Both the position numbers and the translations under genes were made by a program. This document shows, piece after piece, positions 9,057 to 17,692 of a stretch of 55,845 nucleotides of DNA. The notes under the pieces are model-generated. The model ran no database searches, was not told the DNA's origin, and was given only the letters and a program-made list of their open reading frames with translations. Source of the DNA: Acidobacteriaceae bacterium. GTDB lineage: Bacteria; Acidobacteriota; Terriglobia; Terriglobales; Acidobacteriaceae. Within the stretch, counting starts at the first letter, position 1, and each line of letters starts with the position of its first letter. The stretch is taken from positions 1 through 55,845 of the forward strand of contig PLXE01000101.1 in NCBI GenBank assembly GCA_003151335.1. Reading direction: 5' to 3'.

Positions 9057-9769
9057 CGCTCCGTCTCCAGTCTCTTTAGGTATTGTTTCAGTGTCTCCAG
9101 CTCGATGAGCGTCGACATCGGGAATCGCTTTTTCCCTGCCAGGCTTTTCCAAAGTGCCGCCGTTCCGCCGCGGCGCTTCGTCAATCGTCCACCGCCGCCC
9201 GGGTGGGTGAATTCGCTTTGGAAGAATGCTTGCTGCCATGCGGCTATTGAAGTCACGGTCAACGACTTGGGCGCGCGCATTGTCCCGGCGCACACGGCGC
9301 CGTCACTGCCTATGTTCCAGTAGGGTGCTGCCGCCAATTTGCTGTCCGGACCCGGCCTCCGGCTTGCACAACAAGCGCGGACGTACAAGACATTGCTGCA
9401 CACCACGAACAGTAGGGCGGGGTGCGGAAACCGTTTGCCGGAGACGCCCTCAAGCTCCGATCCTGCGCGGAAGAACATTGGCCGCACCGCCGCCGGTGTC
9501 CACCATGCCAGCAGGTCTGGGGTTCGCGCGACGACCTCGTCCGGCAAGAACTCCACCGGACAACCGGTTCCCAGCTGCCGGGCCAACTCCCGCAGGCTCG
9601 CGGTACTGAGCAGTTGTCCGGCACCAAGGACAGGACTCCCATCGCCGTTTTTCTGCACTACGCCGTGGACGGTCACCATGTAACGGTTGCCGTGATCGTT
9701 CTTGTAAAGGAGCACGGCCTGGTACATCTTCAATTCGAGTTCGCTTCCGACATCAATGCTGAATCGCAT
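9053..9769 (-). CDS. PRTRC system protein B
   Basis: A 238-residue protein matching PRTRC protein B: YQAVLLYKN near the start, a GQLLSTASLRELARQLG segment, RTPDLLAWWTPAAVRPMFF, and a C-terminal HPGGGGRLTKRRGG followed by LWKSLAGKKRFP. The PRTRC-B role is unknown. It starts at 9769 with GGGAG eight bases upstream and overlaps the end of protein F by 40 bases; an internal ATG at 9727, just after the F stop, is the alternative. It overlaps the ThiF gene by four bases. Confidence 0.87.
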   Translation of the reverse strand: MRFSIDVGSELELKMYQAVLLYKNDHGNRYMVTVHGVVQKNGDGSPVLGAGQLLSTASLRELARQLGTGCPVEFLPDEVVARTPDLLAWWTPAAVRPMFFRAGSELEGVSGKRFPHPALLFVVCSNVLYVRACCASRRPGPDSKLAAAPYWNIGSDGAVCAGTMRAPKSLTVTSIAAWQQAFFQSEFTHPGGGGRLTKRRGGTAALWKSLAGKKRFPMSTLIELETLKQYLKRLETER

Positions 9770-10851
9770 GTGGATTTCTCCCGGCTCTCGATGATGTTCT
9801 TGATCCGCACCGTGAGTACCAGCACCTGCATGAGCGTCCCGATGATTGAGAGCGCCTCCCGTACGCTGGCGGGGTCATCCGCTCGCAGCGGAATGATCAG
9901 GTTGGGTTCCGGCGTCTCCTGCCCCCAGTGTTCGCATTCGTCGTCAAAACACGCCATGACAGCATCGCCCGCTCGGAAGTACAGCAAGACAGCGGGCAGC
10001 GGAAGATCGAGCGAATGATAATGTCGCTCGCGTTCGAGCCAGTCCTCGTCGAGCCTTGGCCGTTCCATCGAATGGGAGATTCGGTGTAACTCGATTGTGG
10101 TTTCGACCAGTTCTCTCAGTCTTGGGACAGCAGGAAGTGGAAACGAGGCGAGAGGCCGGATCTTGTCGGTACCGTGCTTGTCCGTGAAGCAAGGCGGAAG
10201 ATCTTGGTCGAGCTTTGGGATCTCAAAAGACTCAGGATCGTCCTCACCTTCGGCCCACTCGGTCATTTGCTCGATGCGTTCCCGGGCGTCCAGATCGTCA
10301 TAGACACGGATCCAGCGGTATAAAGCCTGCCGCAGGCTGTCGTAAAACGCTTTACCCATGCCGGGATAGGCGCCTTCAAGTTCTGTGATCGCCTCACCCA
10401 CGCCCAAGGCAAAGGATGACTCTGTATTGAGGACGAAGAAGAGTTGTCCGGGGGAGGTTGGCTCCGCCTCGCCGTACACGCTGTCGACGATTGCTTCCCC
10501 GAGCGTCAGGGAAAGCTCGAAGTGTTCAGCGATGATGGATTGGCCGCGGTCTGCCAGATAACGGCGGAGTACATGCTCGACCAAGGTGGAGGGCAGTTTC
10601 TCTGCGGCGATCCAGTCAGCCTCGGTGGCGATATCGATGTTGACCAGGGTCTGAGCCAGCGCAGTCAGGGCGGACGAACCGAAGCTTATCTTGTTGCCGG
10701 CATGAACTGGTTCGAGCCGGGGAATCCCGATCAGGCTGGCGGGATTGGCCAGATACCCGGTCCGGGGAAGACGGGATCTCCCCTTCCTTGCAGGGAGAGA
10801 GCCCGAGCGAGAGCACTGCTTGCTTCTTGCGAGTCTGGGCATTCGAGCCAC
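9730..10851 (-). CDS. PRTRC system protein F
   Basis: Up to 373 residues with the PRTRC-F body: TEADWIAAEKLPSTLVEHVLRRYL, an acidic FDDECEHWGQETPEPNLIIPL stretch near the C terminus, and a central region rich in aromatic and acidic residues. Function unknown; it is conserved only within PRTRC clusters. The N-terminal ~28 residues are suspiciously basic and overlap another frame of a small upstream gene. The true start may therefore be further in, near SLIGIPRLEPVH, or the two frames may once have been one gene. Same strand and order as the rest of the cluster. Confidence 0.83.
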   Translation of the reverse strand: MARMPRLARSKQCSRSGSLPARKGRSRLPRTGYLANPASLIGIPRLEPVHAGNKISFGSSALTALAQTLVNIDIATEADWIAAEKLPSTLVEHVLRRYLADRGQSIIAEHFELSLTLGEAIVDSVYGEAEPTSPGQLFFVLNTESSFALGVGEAITELEGAYPGMGKAFYDSLRQALYRWIRVYDDLDARERIEQMTEWAEGEDDPESFEIPKLDQDLPPCFTDKHGTDKIRPLASFPLPAVPRLRELVETTIELHRISHSMERPRLDEDWLERERHYHSLDLPLPAVLLYFRAGDAVMACFDDECEHWGQETPEPNLIIPLRADDPASVREALSIIGTLMQVLVLTVRIKNIIESREKSTCDSALMSEANSN

Positions 10852-10946
10852 CTATGGATCAGTCGGGTCAGAGGGTTGGCGCTGGCGTGCCGACCCTCTG
10901 CTTCGCGGATTTCCTTTAACAGCGATTGTTTGTTGGCGTTCTGCAT
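10731..10946 (-). CDS. Small PRTRC-cluster protein between C and F
   Basis: A 71-residue frame starting MQNANKQSLLKEIREAEGR. The ATG at 10946 is four bases after the protein C stop, with AAGGG about ten bases upstream, so translation is likely. The first ~45 residues look like a charged helical protein. The end (GRGDPVFPGPGIWPIPPA) overlaps the protein F reading frame and may be out-of-frame sequence. Either it is a real small gene in the cluster or the N terminus of F separated by a frameshift. Confidence 0.5.
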   Translation of the reverse strand: MQNANKQSLLKEIREAEGRHASANPLTRLIHRWLECPDSQEASSALARALSLQGRGDPVFPGPGIWPIPPA

Positions 10947-10950
10947 CTCA

Positions 10951-11154
10951 TTAGCCCTTCGATCCGATGGCACGCTCGAAGCTGTAACGCAGCCGGTCGC
11001 CAACCGTTTCAGGTCCGGTAATCGCGGCGTTGGTCAGCTCGGGAAACTGAGCGGCATAGAACGAGCGGACTTCCTCAATCGAGAGATTGGGGTTCGGATC
11101 GGCCAGGGTGGTTCCGTGATAGACAAATTCCCGTTCGACCAGGTTGATTTTCAT
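10951..11154 (-). CDS. PRTRC system protein C
   Basis: A 67-residue protein matching PRTRC-C: FVYHGTTLADPNPNLSIEEVRSFYAAQFPELTNA, then a GP(E)TVGDRLRYSFERAIG C-terminal part. The family resembles a small ubiquitin-like or regulatory fold of unknown role that accompanies the ThiF-like gene. Start at 11154 with GGAGG upstream; it overlaps the E stop codon by ATGA. Confidence 0.88.
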   Translation of the reverse strand: MKINLVEREFVYHGTTLADPNPNLSIEEVRSFYAAQFPELTNAAITGPETVGDRLRYSFERAIGSKG

Positions 11155-11603
11155 GATGCTTCACCTCCCTCCTCCTCTTCTGTGGTTGTCGTTTCCGATG
11201 ACACCTGCTGTGTAAACAGCGATGGTGCCTCTGGTTCCCGAGGGACGGGCGTTGCCGCTGGTGTCGCTGGCATTGTTGGGCTGGCCGTGCTGGATGGCTT
11301 CGAGGTTTTCTTCCGTGCCTCGTCGCGAGCCGCTTTTGCAGCCGCATCCATTTCGGCTTTGGCTGCGGCCAGGGTGGTTTGGAGTTGAAGGTGCGCCCCA
11401 GTGAATTCCACCAGCTGCCGAGGAAGGTCGCGATCGAGTTCCTCGGCTGTGCCGGTGATTGCCAATGGGGTGGTGAGGGAGTTGTCGTCGGTGTCAGATG
11501 CTTTCTGCGGAACGACGGTGACCCGGATCGTATCGCCCTCGACGAGGGAGACGGTCAGTAACAGCCGGCGTTTGAGCAGCAAGGGCATCAGTTCAGTGAA
11601 CAT
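11151..11603 (-). CDS. PRTRC system protein E
   Basis: A 150-residue protein opening MFTELMPLLLKRRLLLTVSLVEGDTIRVTVVPQ, the characteristic PRTRC-E N terminus. A helix of Ala/Lys repeats follows (residues ~80-105), then a Pro/Thr/Glu-rich low-complexity tail. It is the first gene of the cluster here; GAGGAG precedes the ATG at 11603. Function unknown. ParB-like, A and D proteins of typical clusters are not found upstream, where an unrelated operon starts divergently. Confidence 0.88.
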   Translation of the reverse strand: MFTELMPLLLKRRLLLTVSLVEGDTIRVTVVPQKASDTDDNSLTTPLAITGTAEELDRDLPRQLVEFTGAHLQLQTTLAAAKAEMDAAAKAARDEARKKTSKPSSTASPTMPATPAATPVPREPEAPSLFTQQVSSETTTTEEEEGGEAS

Positions 11604-11879
11604 TGTTTCTCCTCTATATAACTAGTGACTCGGTGACGATCTTGCAGAGGCGATCGGGAAGGGTGCCGGAAGGACCGTCTTGCCCTAACGGTGGTCGACT
11701 AATGCTGGTCGAGGGCTAGGTTGCAACTACGCCGGAAGTGGTACATCGTCGGCTGACGGGCACTAACGCAGGATCGGGCAAGGAAGCGACAGGGCAGGGG
11801 CTAACCCTTTCCCAAACTTTAACTTATCCCGAACTGGGAGCGAGGGACCAGTTTTCCAAAGGCTTGAGCTCGAATTTGC
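11604..11879. other. Divergent intergenic region
   Basis: About 330 bases separate the PRTRC cluster from the methylase operon. I see no convincing gene on either strand. Except for the inverted repeat at 11880-11896 nothing structured stands out. Promoters for both divergent transcripts must lie here. Confidence 0.5.
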
Positions 11880-11896
11880 TTCACCGCAGTGGTGAA
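11880..11896. promoter_or_regulatory. Candidate operator of the RHH-methylase operon
   Basis: Inverted repeat TTCACC-gcagt-GGTGAA, 37 bases upstream of the ribbon-helix-helix gene start. Spacing and position suit an autoregulatory site for that small DNA-binding protein. Inference only. Confidence 0.4.
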
Positions 11897-11933
11897 ATGT
11901 GGTGTAATTCCGAATCAAGGGGAGCTGGAGGCG

Positions 11934-12137
11934 ATGAGAGCAGCAAAAGCCAAGAATAAGATCACATCGAACGACGAAACACCCAGCGTGCGCGCTTCCA
12001 TCAGCTTTCCGCACGAATTGTACGAAACTCTTGAAGAGATTGCCCGCCAGAAAAAAGTGTCGCTTGCTTGGGTTGTGCGAGACGCGACCACACAGTACAT
12101 TGCCGACAAATGGCCGCTTTTTAAGGGAAGGGTGTGA
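11934..12137 (+). CDS. Ribbon-helix-helix (CopG-like) DNA-binding protein
   Basis: A 67-residue protein with the RHH pattern: beta strand VRASISFPHELYETLEEIARQ, then a helix-turn-helix-like KKVSLAWVVRDATTQYIADKW. Such proteins bind operators as dimers. It is the first gene of the operon and its stop overlaps the methylase start, so it probably controls methylase dosage, as C proteins do in other restriction systems. I chose ATG 11934 because GGAG precedes it; an upstream start at 11889 would add 15 residues that cut into the inverted repeat. Confidence 0.75.
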   Translation: MRAAKAKNKITSNDETPSVRASISFPHELYETLEEIARQKKVSLAWVVRDATTQYIADKWPLFKGRV

Positions 12138-13285
12138 ACATGCCCTCGTACTACGAATTCTTCGCTGGCGGCGGAATGGCGCGAGCAGGTCTAGGGCAAG
12201 AATGGTCTTGCCTCTTCGCCAATGATATCGACGCCAAGAAGGCGGCCAGCTACGCAGCCAATTGGGGCAAGGAGCATCTCCTTGTTCGTGACGTGTCTGG
12301 CGTGTCGCCCGCGGACGTGCCAGGATACGCTGATCTTGCATGGGCATCGTTTCCCTGCCAAGACCTTTCTCTCGCGGGCGCAGGGGTGGGACTAAAGGGA
12401 ACGCGCTCTGGAACTTTCTGGCCATTTTGGCGCCTAATGCAGGCGTTGCTAAAAGAAGAAAGGGACCCGTCACTCGTCGTGCTTGAGAATGTCTGCGGCG
12501 CTCTGGCATCGCACAACGGAAAAGATTTCGCCGCGATTGGCGCTGCGCTCACTGAAGGCGGCTATCGGTTTGGTGCCCTGGTGATGGATGCCGTGCGCTT
12601 TGTGCCGCAGTCCCGACCGCGGCTTTTCATTATAGCGGTGCGAAATAACCGCTCAATACCGGAAGGAGTTACAGCTGCAGGCCCTGATTCCTTCTGGCAC
12701 CCGTCTCATCTGGTGAACGCTTACGACAAACTTTCTGTATCCTCCCGGGAGGCGTGGATATGGTGGCGACTACCGGCACCTTCGCCGCGCACTTCTGTTT
12801 TCTCCGAACTCATCGAGGAAGAACCGCAGGGAGTGGCTTGGCATACGGCGGCGGAAACACGGCGGCTATTATCGCTCATGAGTCCCATCAATCGCCGGAA
12901 GGTCGCGCAAGCTAAAAAGGCGGGGCGGCGACAAGTGGGAGGCATTTACCGCCGCACTCGTCAGGATGAGAACGGTAACCGGGCACAGCGCGCGGAGATC
13001 CGCTTTGACGAGATCTCGGGTTGCTTGCGCACTCCCGTAGGCGGTTCAAGCCGGCAATCGATACTCATTGTCGAAAGCAACAATGTTCGTTCTCGGCTGC
13101 TCTCCTCACGCGAGGCGGCGCGCCTCATGGGCTTGCCGGATAGCTACATCCTGCCCAAGAACTACAACGAGGCCTATCATCTGGCCGGCGACGGCGTCGT
13201 CGTGCCCGTGGTCCGATTCTTGGCGGCGTATCTGCTAGAGCCGTTGCTTGCCGCTATTCGTACGCGCAGGGAAGAAGCCGCCTGA
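12134..13285 (+). CDS. C5-cytosine DNA methyltransferase
   Basis: A 383-residue AdoMet-dependent enzyme that methylates cytosine C5 in DNA. Motif I FAGGG is at residues 9-13, the catalytic PCQ at 74-76 (nucleophile Cys75), motif VI ENV at 118-120 and motif VIII QSRPR at 159-163. A variable target-recognition region follows, then C-terminal motifs including LSSREAARLMGLPDSY and GDGVVVPVV. Start is GTG 12134 overlapping the RHH stop; ATG at 12140 with GGAAGGG upstream is equally possible. It protects the host from the nucleases encoded downstream; its recognition sequence cannot be read from the sequence. Confidence 0.95.
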   Translation: MNMPSYYEFFAGGGMARAGLGQEWSCLFANDIDAKKAASYAANWGKEHLLVRDVSGVSPADVPGYADLAWASFPCQDLSLAGAGVGLKGTRSGTFWPFWRLMQALLKEERDPSLVVLENVCGALASHNGKDFAAIGAALTEGGYRFGALVMDAVRFVPQSRPRLFIIAVRNNRSIPEGVTAAGPDSFWHPSHLVNAYDKLSVSSREAWIWWRLPAPSPRTSVFSELIEEEPQGVAWHTAAETRRLLSLMSPINRRKVAQAKKAGRRQVGGIYRRTRQDENGNRAQRAEIRFDEISGCLRTPVGGSSRQSILIVESNNVRSRLLSSREAARLMGLPDSYILPKNYNEAYHLAGDGVVVPVVRFLAAYLLEPLLAAIRTRREEAA

Positions 13286-14220
13286 TGCCGCGCACCCACC
13301 AAGATGAACTGGCCAGTTTCGCATCAGAGAAATGCTTCCGGGGCAAAGGCCCGCTATCAGTGGCAATAGTAGTCACGCAACACGCCACGACCATGGGCCT
13401 TCCCCTCGACCCCAATAGACTGCTCACCGAAGGCGGCGGGCAGGTTCTGGGTCTTGGAAAGGGAGCCGTGCAGACCGTTCTGAAACGGCACGACATAACG
13501 CGGGTGCTGGCATCGGAAGGAGGCCGCACGTCGCGCGGCAGTCTCAACAACATGCGCGAATATGTCACCTTCTTGAACGAGCTGAAAGCGAAGGGGAGGG
13601 TTGACCTCGATGCGGTCGAGGCGTTCTGGATCGAACGCGTTCACGAGTTCTTCGCGGGCAAGCCATTCAAGATAAAGCTCGACGCCTCGCGGAGCCTGCG
13701 AACAGTGGTGCGCGACGTGTTGGCGCAAGCGGAGGATCGTCAGCGTACGACGCCAGGTGTGTACTATGCTGGCGCCGTGTTGCAACATTTGGTCGGAGCG
13801 AAGCTGGATTGTGCGATGGGCAAAGGACGGTTTGCGCACAACAGCTTTTCGACCGCGGACGCGCCGAGCGGCCGGTCGGGGGATTTCTTGATAGGCGATG
13901 TGGCCATTCATGTGACCACGGCGCCGGGTGAAGGGGTCATCGCGAAGTGCGCCGAGAACATCAACGCGGGCTTGCGGCCGATGCTGGTGACGCTGCAACG
14001 CGGGTTGACAGTGGCGGAAGGCCTGGCGGGCAATGTCGGGCTGGGCGACCGGATCGACATCTTCGAAATCGAGCAATTCGTCGCGCTTAATCTCTACGAG
14101 CTAGGCAAGTTTGGCGCGGATGGCCGCAAAGTGGCGGTCGCAGATATGGTGGATCGCTATAACGAAATCGTTGAAGAGTTTGAGACCGATCCCAGTCTGA
14201 AAATCGAACTGCGACGATGA
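13285..14220 (+). CDS. DUF4928 family protein of the restriction system
   Basis: A 311-residue protein of the family usually annotated DUF4928 and found between a C5 methylase and Vsr. It opens FASEKCFRGKGPLSVAIVVTQHA, with a basic central region (RTSRGSLNNMREYV). A segment SGRSGDFLIGDVAIHVTTAP resembles a degenerate PD-(D/E)XK core strand, which hints at target binding or cleavage. The start overlaps the methylase stop (TGATG) and its stop overlaps the Vsr start. No experimental role is known to me; a restriction subunit is the likely guess. Confidence 0.8.
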   Translation: MPRTHQDELASFASEKCFRGKGPLSVAIVVTQHATTMGLPLDPNRLLTEGGGQVLGLGKGAVQTVLKRHDITRVLASEGGRTSRGSLNNMREYVTFLNELKAKGRVDLDAVEAFWIERVHEFFAGKPFKIKLDASRSLRTVVRDVLAQAEDRQRTTPGVYYAGAVLQHLVGAKLDCAMGKGRFAHNSFSTADAPSGRSGDFLIGDVAIHVTTAPGEGVIAKCAENINAGLRPMLVTLQRGLTVAEGLAGNVGLGDRIDIFEIEQFVALNLYELGKFGADGRKVAVADMVDRYNEIVEEFETDPSLKIELRR

Positions 14221-14663
14221 AGGAAACGGCCGAACAGCGGAGCCGCATCATGCGGGCGGTCAAAGGAAGCGACACCGCACCGGAGATGACAGTTCGCCAA
14301 CTGGTTCATCGAATGGGTTATCGGTTCCGCTTGCATCGGAAGGATCTTCCGGGAAAGCCCGACCTCGTGTTTCCAGGACTGCACAAGGTGGTTTTTGTGA
14401 ACGGATGCTTCTGGCACGGGCATGATTGCGCCCGAGGAGCCAGGACACCGAAGGCAAACGCTGAGTACTGGCGCGGAAAAATCACCCGCAACAGCTTACG
14501 AGACGCTTCGAACCTTGCGTCGCTCGAAGCCAAGGGCTGGCGCGCAGCGGTCATTTGGGAATGCGAACTAAAGGATCCTGCGCAGGTGAAAAAACGGCTG
14601 GCGGGATTTTTGGGGCACACCCTACGGCAGAGGCATGAAAGTCGGGGCCGACGAACAGCATGA
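14217..14663 (+). CDS. vsr: Very short patch repair endonuclease
   Basis: A 148-residue Vsr protein, which nicks DNA at T:G mismatches arising from deamination of 5-methylcytosine. Visible marks are the N-terminal RSRIMRAVKGSDTAPE, GKPDLVFP with catalytic Asp49, and VNGCFWHGHDC with the metal/zinc-site His and Cys residues (66-71). Length is typical. It begins with an ATGA overlap of the DUF4928 stop. Pairing with the upstream methylase is expected, because Vsr limits the mutational cost of C5 methylation; in Z1-type loci it may also contribute to restriction. Confidence 0.95.
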   Translation: MKETAEQRSRIMRAVKGSDTAPEMTVRQLVHRMGYRFRLHRKDLPGKPDLVFPGLHKVVFVNGCFWHGHDCARGARTPKANAEYWRGKITRNSLRDASNLASLEAKGWRAAVIWECELKDPAQVKKRLAGFLGHTLRQRHESRGRRTA

Positions 14664-16810
14664 CGACAGGCTTTTATTCGCGACTTCGCGATGCGCGCAA
14701 GGATGACGATCAATTGGCGGCGTGCATCGAGCGCGTCGTGAATCAGCTCGAAGACACCTCCACGACGGGCGATCGGCCCGGCATGCTTCTCGGCAAAATA
14801 CAGTCTGGCAAGACGCGGGCGTTTGTGGGCGTCATCGCCCGCGCCTTCGACCGTGGCTTCGATATTGCCGTTGTCTTTACGAAAGGAACGAAGACCCTCT
14901 CCGCGCAGACGGTGGCGCGCCTTAGACATGATCTTCGGGACTTCATCGATGACGATGAGATGCTTGTGTTCGACATAATGCAACCGCCTGGGAAGCTGAC
15001 AAAGAGCGAACAGCGGCGAAAACTCGTGATTGTCGCAAAGAAGCAGGCGAAAAACCTAGAACGAATTATCCACTTCTTCGACAGCGATTACCCGGATCTG
15101 AAAGGCCGACGGGTCCTCATAATTGATGACGAAGCTGATCTGGCAAGCGTCCGATTCGTGCGAAAGAAAGACCAGCCTGACATTGAGCAGGGCAAGATCG
15201 CCGAGCAAATGGACACGATGCGGCGGCTTGTCGGCAAGGTGGCCTATCTTCAGGTCACCGCGACACCGTATTCCCTGTACCTTCAGCCGGACAGCTATGA
15301 CGCTGGGGAAGAGGAAGGTTACGTTTTTAAGCCGAAAAAGCCTGCCTTCACCGAGCTTTTGCCAATCCACGGCGGTTACGTGGGCGGGGACGATTATTTC
15401 GTAGCGCCTATTGAGCACGATCCCCGGTCATTTCTTTTCGTCGAAGTGCCGCGCGACGAGCAAGACGCCTTGCGAAGACCGGATCAACGGCGCATCCGGC
15501 AGGAGCGCGTTCTGGATTCGCCGAATACGCGGGGACTCGTGCGGGCCATAATGACGTTCGTGCTCGCCGCCTGTCTGCGCCGGTGGCAACAGGCGGATGC
15601 AGGCGAGAAAATGCAGAAGTACGCCATGGTCATTCATAACGACACACAGAAAGCGGCGCATGCCTGGCAGGACCAGGTTATCGAGTGGGTGTTCGACGCG
15701 GCGACGGACGCGGCGACCAACCATCCGGAGACGCTTCGCCCTATTTTTGACGCCGCCTACGCGGACCTGAAGGCGTCGATCGAGGCCGATCGCGGTCGCA
15801 TCCCCAGGCCTCAGGAGGCCTTTGACATGTTTATTGAAGGGCTTCAGAGTGGCGATGTGGTGCGGGAGACGGTGAACTCCGACACTGCCGTCATGGCGCT
15901 TTTGGATGAAAGAGCCGAGCTGAAGTTACGCACTCGCTTCAACATCTTCGTGGGCGGAAACATTCTGGATCGCGGCATCACCATTCCGTACCTGATCGCG
16001 TTCTATTACGGCCGCAACCCAAAGACCATGCAAGCCGACACTGTGCTGCAGCATTCGCGGATGTACGGCAACCGCGATCGGCGGGACTTGGCGGTCACGC
16101 GCTTCTATACGTCGCGCGATGTTTACGATCGGCTTTACACGATCAACGAATTTGAGAATACGTTGCGCGGCGCGTTCGAAAGCGGAGCGCATGAACAAGG
16201 CGTAGTTTTTATTCAAGCCGACTCGGCAAATCGTCTGCGGCCCTGTGCGCCAAACAAGGTTCTGCTGAGCAATGTGGTGGCTGTGAGGCCTGCGGGCATG
16301 TATCTTCCGACGGGATTTCAGACTCGTTCTGGACGCGAGCTGGCTGCGGCGGAGCGGGAACTTAACGCGATCATTCCGAGCGGAGCGCGCGACAAGCGGG
16401 ATTTCGTCGAGATAGATCGGGGTACAGCCCTTCACATCATCGCTATTCTGGAAAAAACGCTGGAATTTTCCGATGGCGAATTCGAGTGGGACGCGATGCG
16501 GGGCTTGCTGGACTATTATTCGGATGTCCGCGATGGCGGAGACGGGAAGGTTTTGCTGCTGGTCGAAACTGGCAGAAAACTGTCACGAGAAAAGTCGGGC
16601 GACAAGTCTGGTCTTTCCATCATCGGCGGTGGAAGTGAGATCCGCAGGTTGGTGCTCGATCCGCTCCGTTCCAAACCCGCACTGATCCTTCTTCAGCAGG
16701 AGGGGACAAGAGAACTCGGCTGGTCAGGGCATAAATTCTGGTGGCCGATCCTGGCGGCGCCGGGAACCGTGGAACCGTGCGTGTTCGCGACAAAAGTGGT
16801 GGCGGACTGA
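14660..16810 (+). CDS. Z1 domain superfamily II-type ATPase/helicase
   Basis: A 716-residue protein. Walker A GKIQSGKT is at residues 45-52 and Walker B VLIIDDEAD at 152-160, with VTATPYSLYLQPDSYD as motif III-like and the conserved Z1 core FNIFVGGNILDRGITIPYL followed by LQHSRMYGNRDR. Z1 proteins are restriction-linked motors occurring with C5 methylases, Vsr and Mrr-like nucleases. It probably translocates or remodels DNA for cleavage by a partner. The start overlaps the vsr stop by ATGA. Length and motifs look intact. Confidence 0.93.
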   Translation: MTTGFYSRLRDARKDDDQLAACIERVVNQLEDTSTTGDRPGMLLGKIQSGKTRAFVGVIARAFDRGFDIAVVFTKGTKTLSAQTVARLRHDLRDFIDDDEMLVFDIMQPPGKLTKSEQRRKLVIVAKKQAKNLERIIHFFDSDYPDLKGRRVLIIDDEADLASVRFVRKKDQPDIEQGKIAEQMDTMRRLVGKVAYLQVTATPYSLYLQPDSYDAGEEEGYVFKPKKPAFTELLPIHGGYVGGDDYFVAPIEHDPRSFLFVEVPRDEQDALRRPDQRRIRQERVLDSPNTRGLVRAIMTFVLAACLRRWQQADAGEKMQKYAMVIHNDTQKAAHAWQDQVIEWVFDAATDAATNHPETLRPIFDAAYADLKASIEADRGRIPRPQEAFDMFIEGLQSGDVVRETVNSDTAVMALLDERAELKLRTRFNIFVGGNILDRGITIPYLIAFYYGRNPKTMQADTVLQHSRMYGNRDRRDLAVTRFYTSRDVYDRLYTINEFENTLRGAFESGAHEQGVVFIQADSANRLRPCAPNKVLLSNVVAVRPAGMYLPTGFQTRSGRELAAAERELNAIIPSGARDKRDFVEIDRGTALHIIAILEKTLEFSDGEFEWDAMRGLLDYYSDVRDGGDGKVLLLVETGRKLSREKSGDKSGLSIIGGGSEIRRLVLDPLRSKPALILLQQEGTRELGWSGHKFWWPILAAPGTVEPCVFATKVVAD

Positions 16811-16834
16811 TTTTGAAACGTGGTGGCAAGCCGA

Positions 16835-17692
16835 ATGGCTGACGAAACAAAGATCGGGACGGACTGGCAGGACGATGAACTGGACGCGATCGTCGCCGAT
16901 TATTTCGCCATGCTCGAAGCCGATCTTTCCGGACGACCGTATGTTAAGTCTAGCCATAGTAAGGCCCTGATGGCTCAGATCGGGCGGACGCACCGCTCGG
17001 TCGAGTTCAAGCACCAGAACATTTCGGCTGTTTTGGACGAGTTGGGCATGCCCTGGATTCCGGGCTATAAACCGAAGAGAAATTATCAGAACGCCATCTT
17101 CGATGCGATAGACCGTTATCTCACGAAGCGCCCGGACCTTCTTGAACGTGCTCCGACTTTGCCCGCGCCACTATCCTCTCCATCCGAGATCTTTGTCGAG
17201 CCACCGCAGCTCGCGGCGGCGAGCGAGCGAATTCCTCAGCGTCTACGTCGCCTCGTCAGAAAATTCGATCCCGTGGAACGGGACTATCGCAACCGTTCAC
17301 TGGGTAAGGCCGGGGAAGAGTTTGTCGTCGATGTTGAACGTCGCCGACTGACTGGAGCCAATCGCTGGGACCTTGCACGAAAGGTTCGATGGGTGGCGGC
17401 AGAGGAGGGAGATGGGGCGGGCTATGATGTTCTGTCGTTCGACTCGGCCGGACGCGAGCGATTGCTCGAAGTGAAAACGACCAATGGTTCTGCACGGACA
17501 CCGTTTTTCCTGACCCGCAACGAGTGGGACTTGGCAACCGAGCGCCCAGCGGACTGGCGCATCTATCGGGTCCATTTGTTCGCCAAGCAACCGCGTATTT
17601 TTGCCATCGCGCCGCCGCTGGCGGGCGCAGTGAATCTCAGCACAGAGATATGGCGCGCGACCTTCACGTCGAGTTCTATAGGTGTTTCTTAA
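16835..17692 (+). CDS. DUF3883 (Mrr-like nuclease) protein of the restriction system
   Basis: A 285-residue protein. The C-terminal third carries the DUF3883 core: GKAGEEFVVDVERRRL, then AGYDVLSFDSAGRERLLEVKTT with Asp...Glu-Val-Lys as in PD-(D/E)XK nucleases, and FFLTRNEWDLA. The N-terminal half (QIGRTHRSVEFKHQNISAVLDELG) is the common extension of unknown fold. It is the best candidate for the DNA-cutting subunit working with the Z1 ATPase. A GTG at 16820 would add five residues; I prefer ATG 16835. Its TAA overlaps the next start (TAATG). Confidence 0.85.
   Translation: MADETKIGTDWQDDELDAIVADYFAMLEADLSGRPYVKSSHSKALMAQIGRTHRSVEFKHQNISAVLDELGMPWIPGYKPKRNYQNAIFDAIDRYLTKRPDLLERAPTLPAPLSSPSEIFVEPPQLAAASERIPQRLRRLVRKFDPVERDYRNRSLGKAGEEFVVDVERRRLTGANRWDLARKVRWVAAEEGDGAGYDVLSFDSAGRERLLEVKTTNGSARTPFFLTRNEWDLATERPADWRIYRVHLFAKQPRIFAIAPPLAGAVNLSTEIWRATFTSSSIGVS

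Noticed and set aside
12250-12552. Minus-strand frames within the methylase gene
   Set aside because: Antisense to clear methylase motifs; shadows of real coding sequence.
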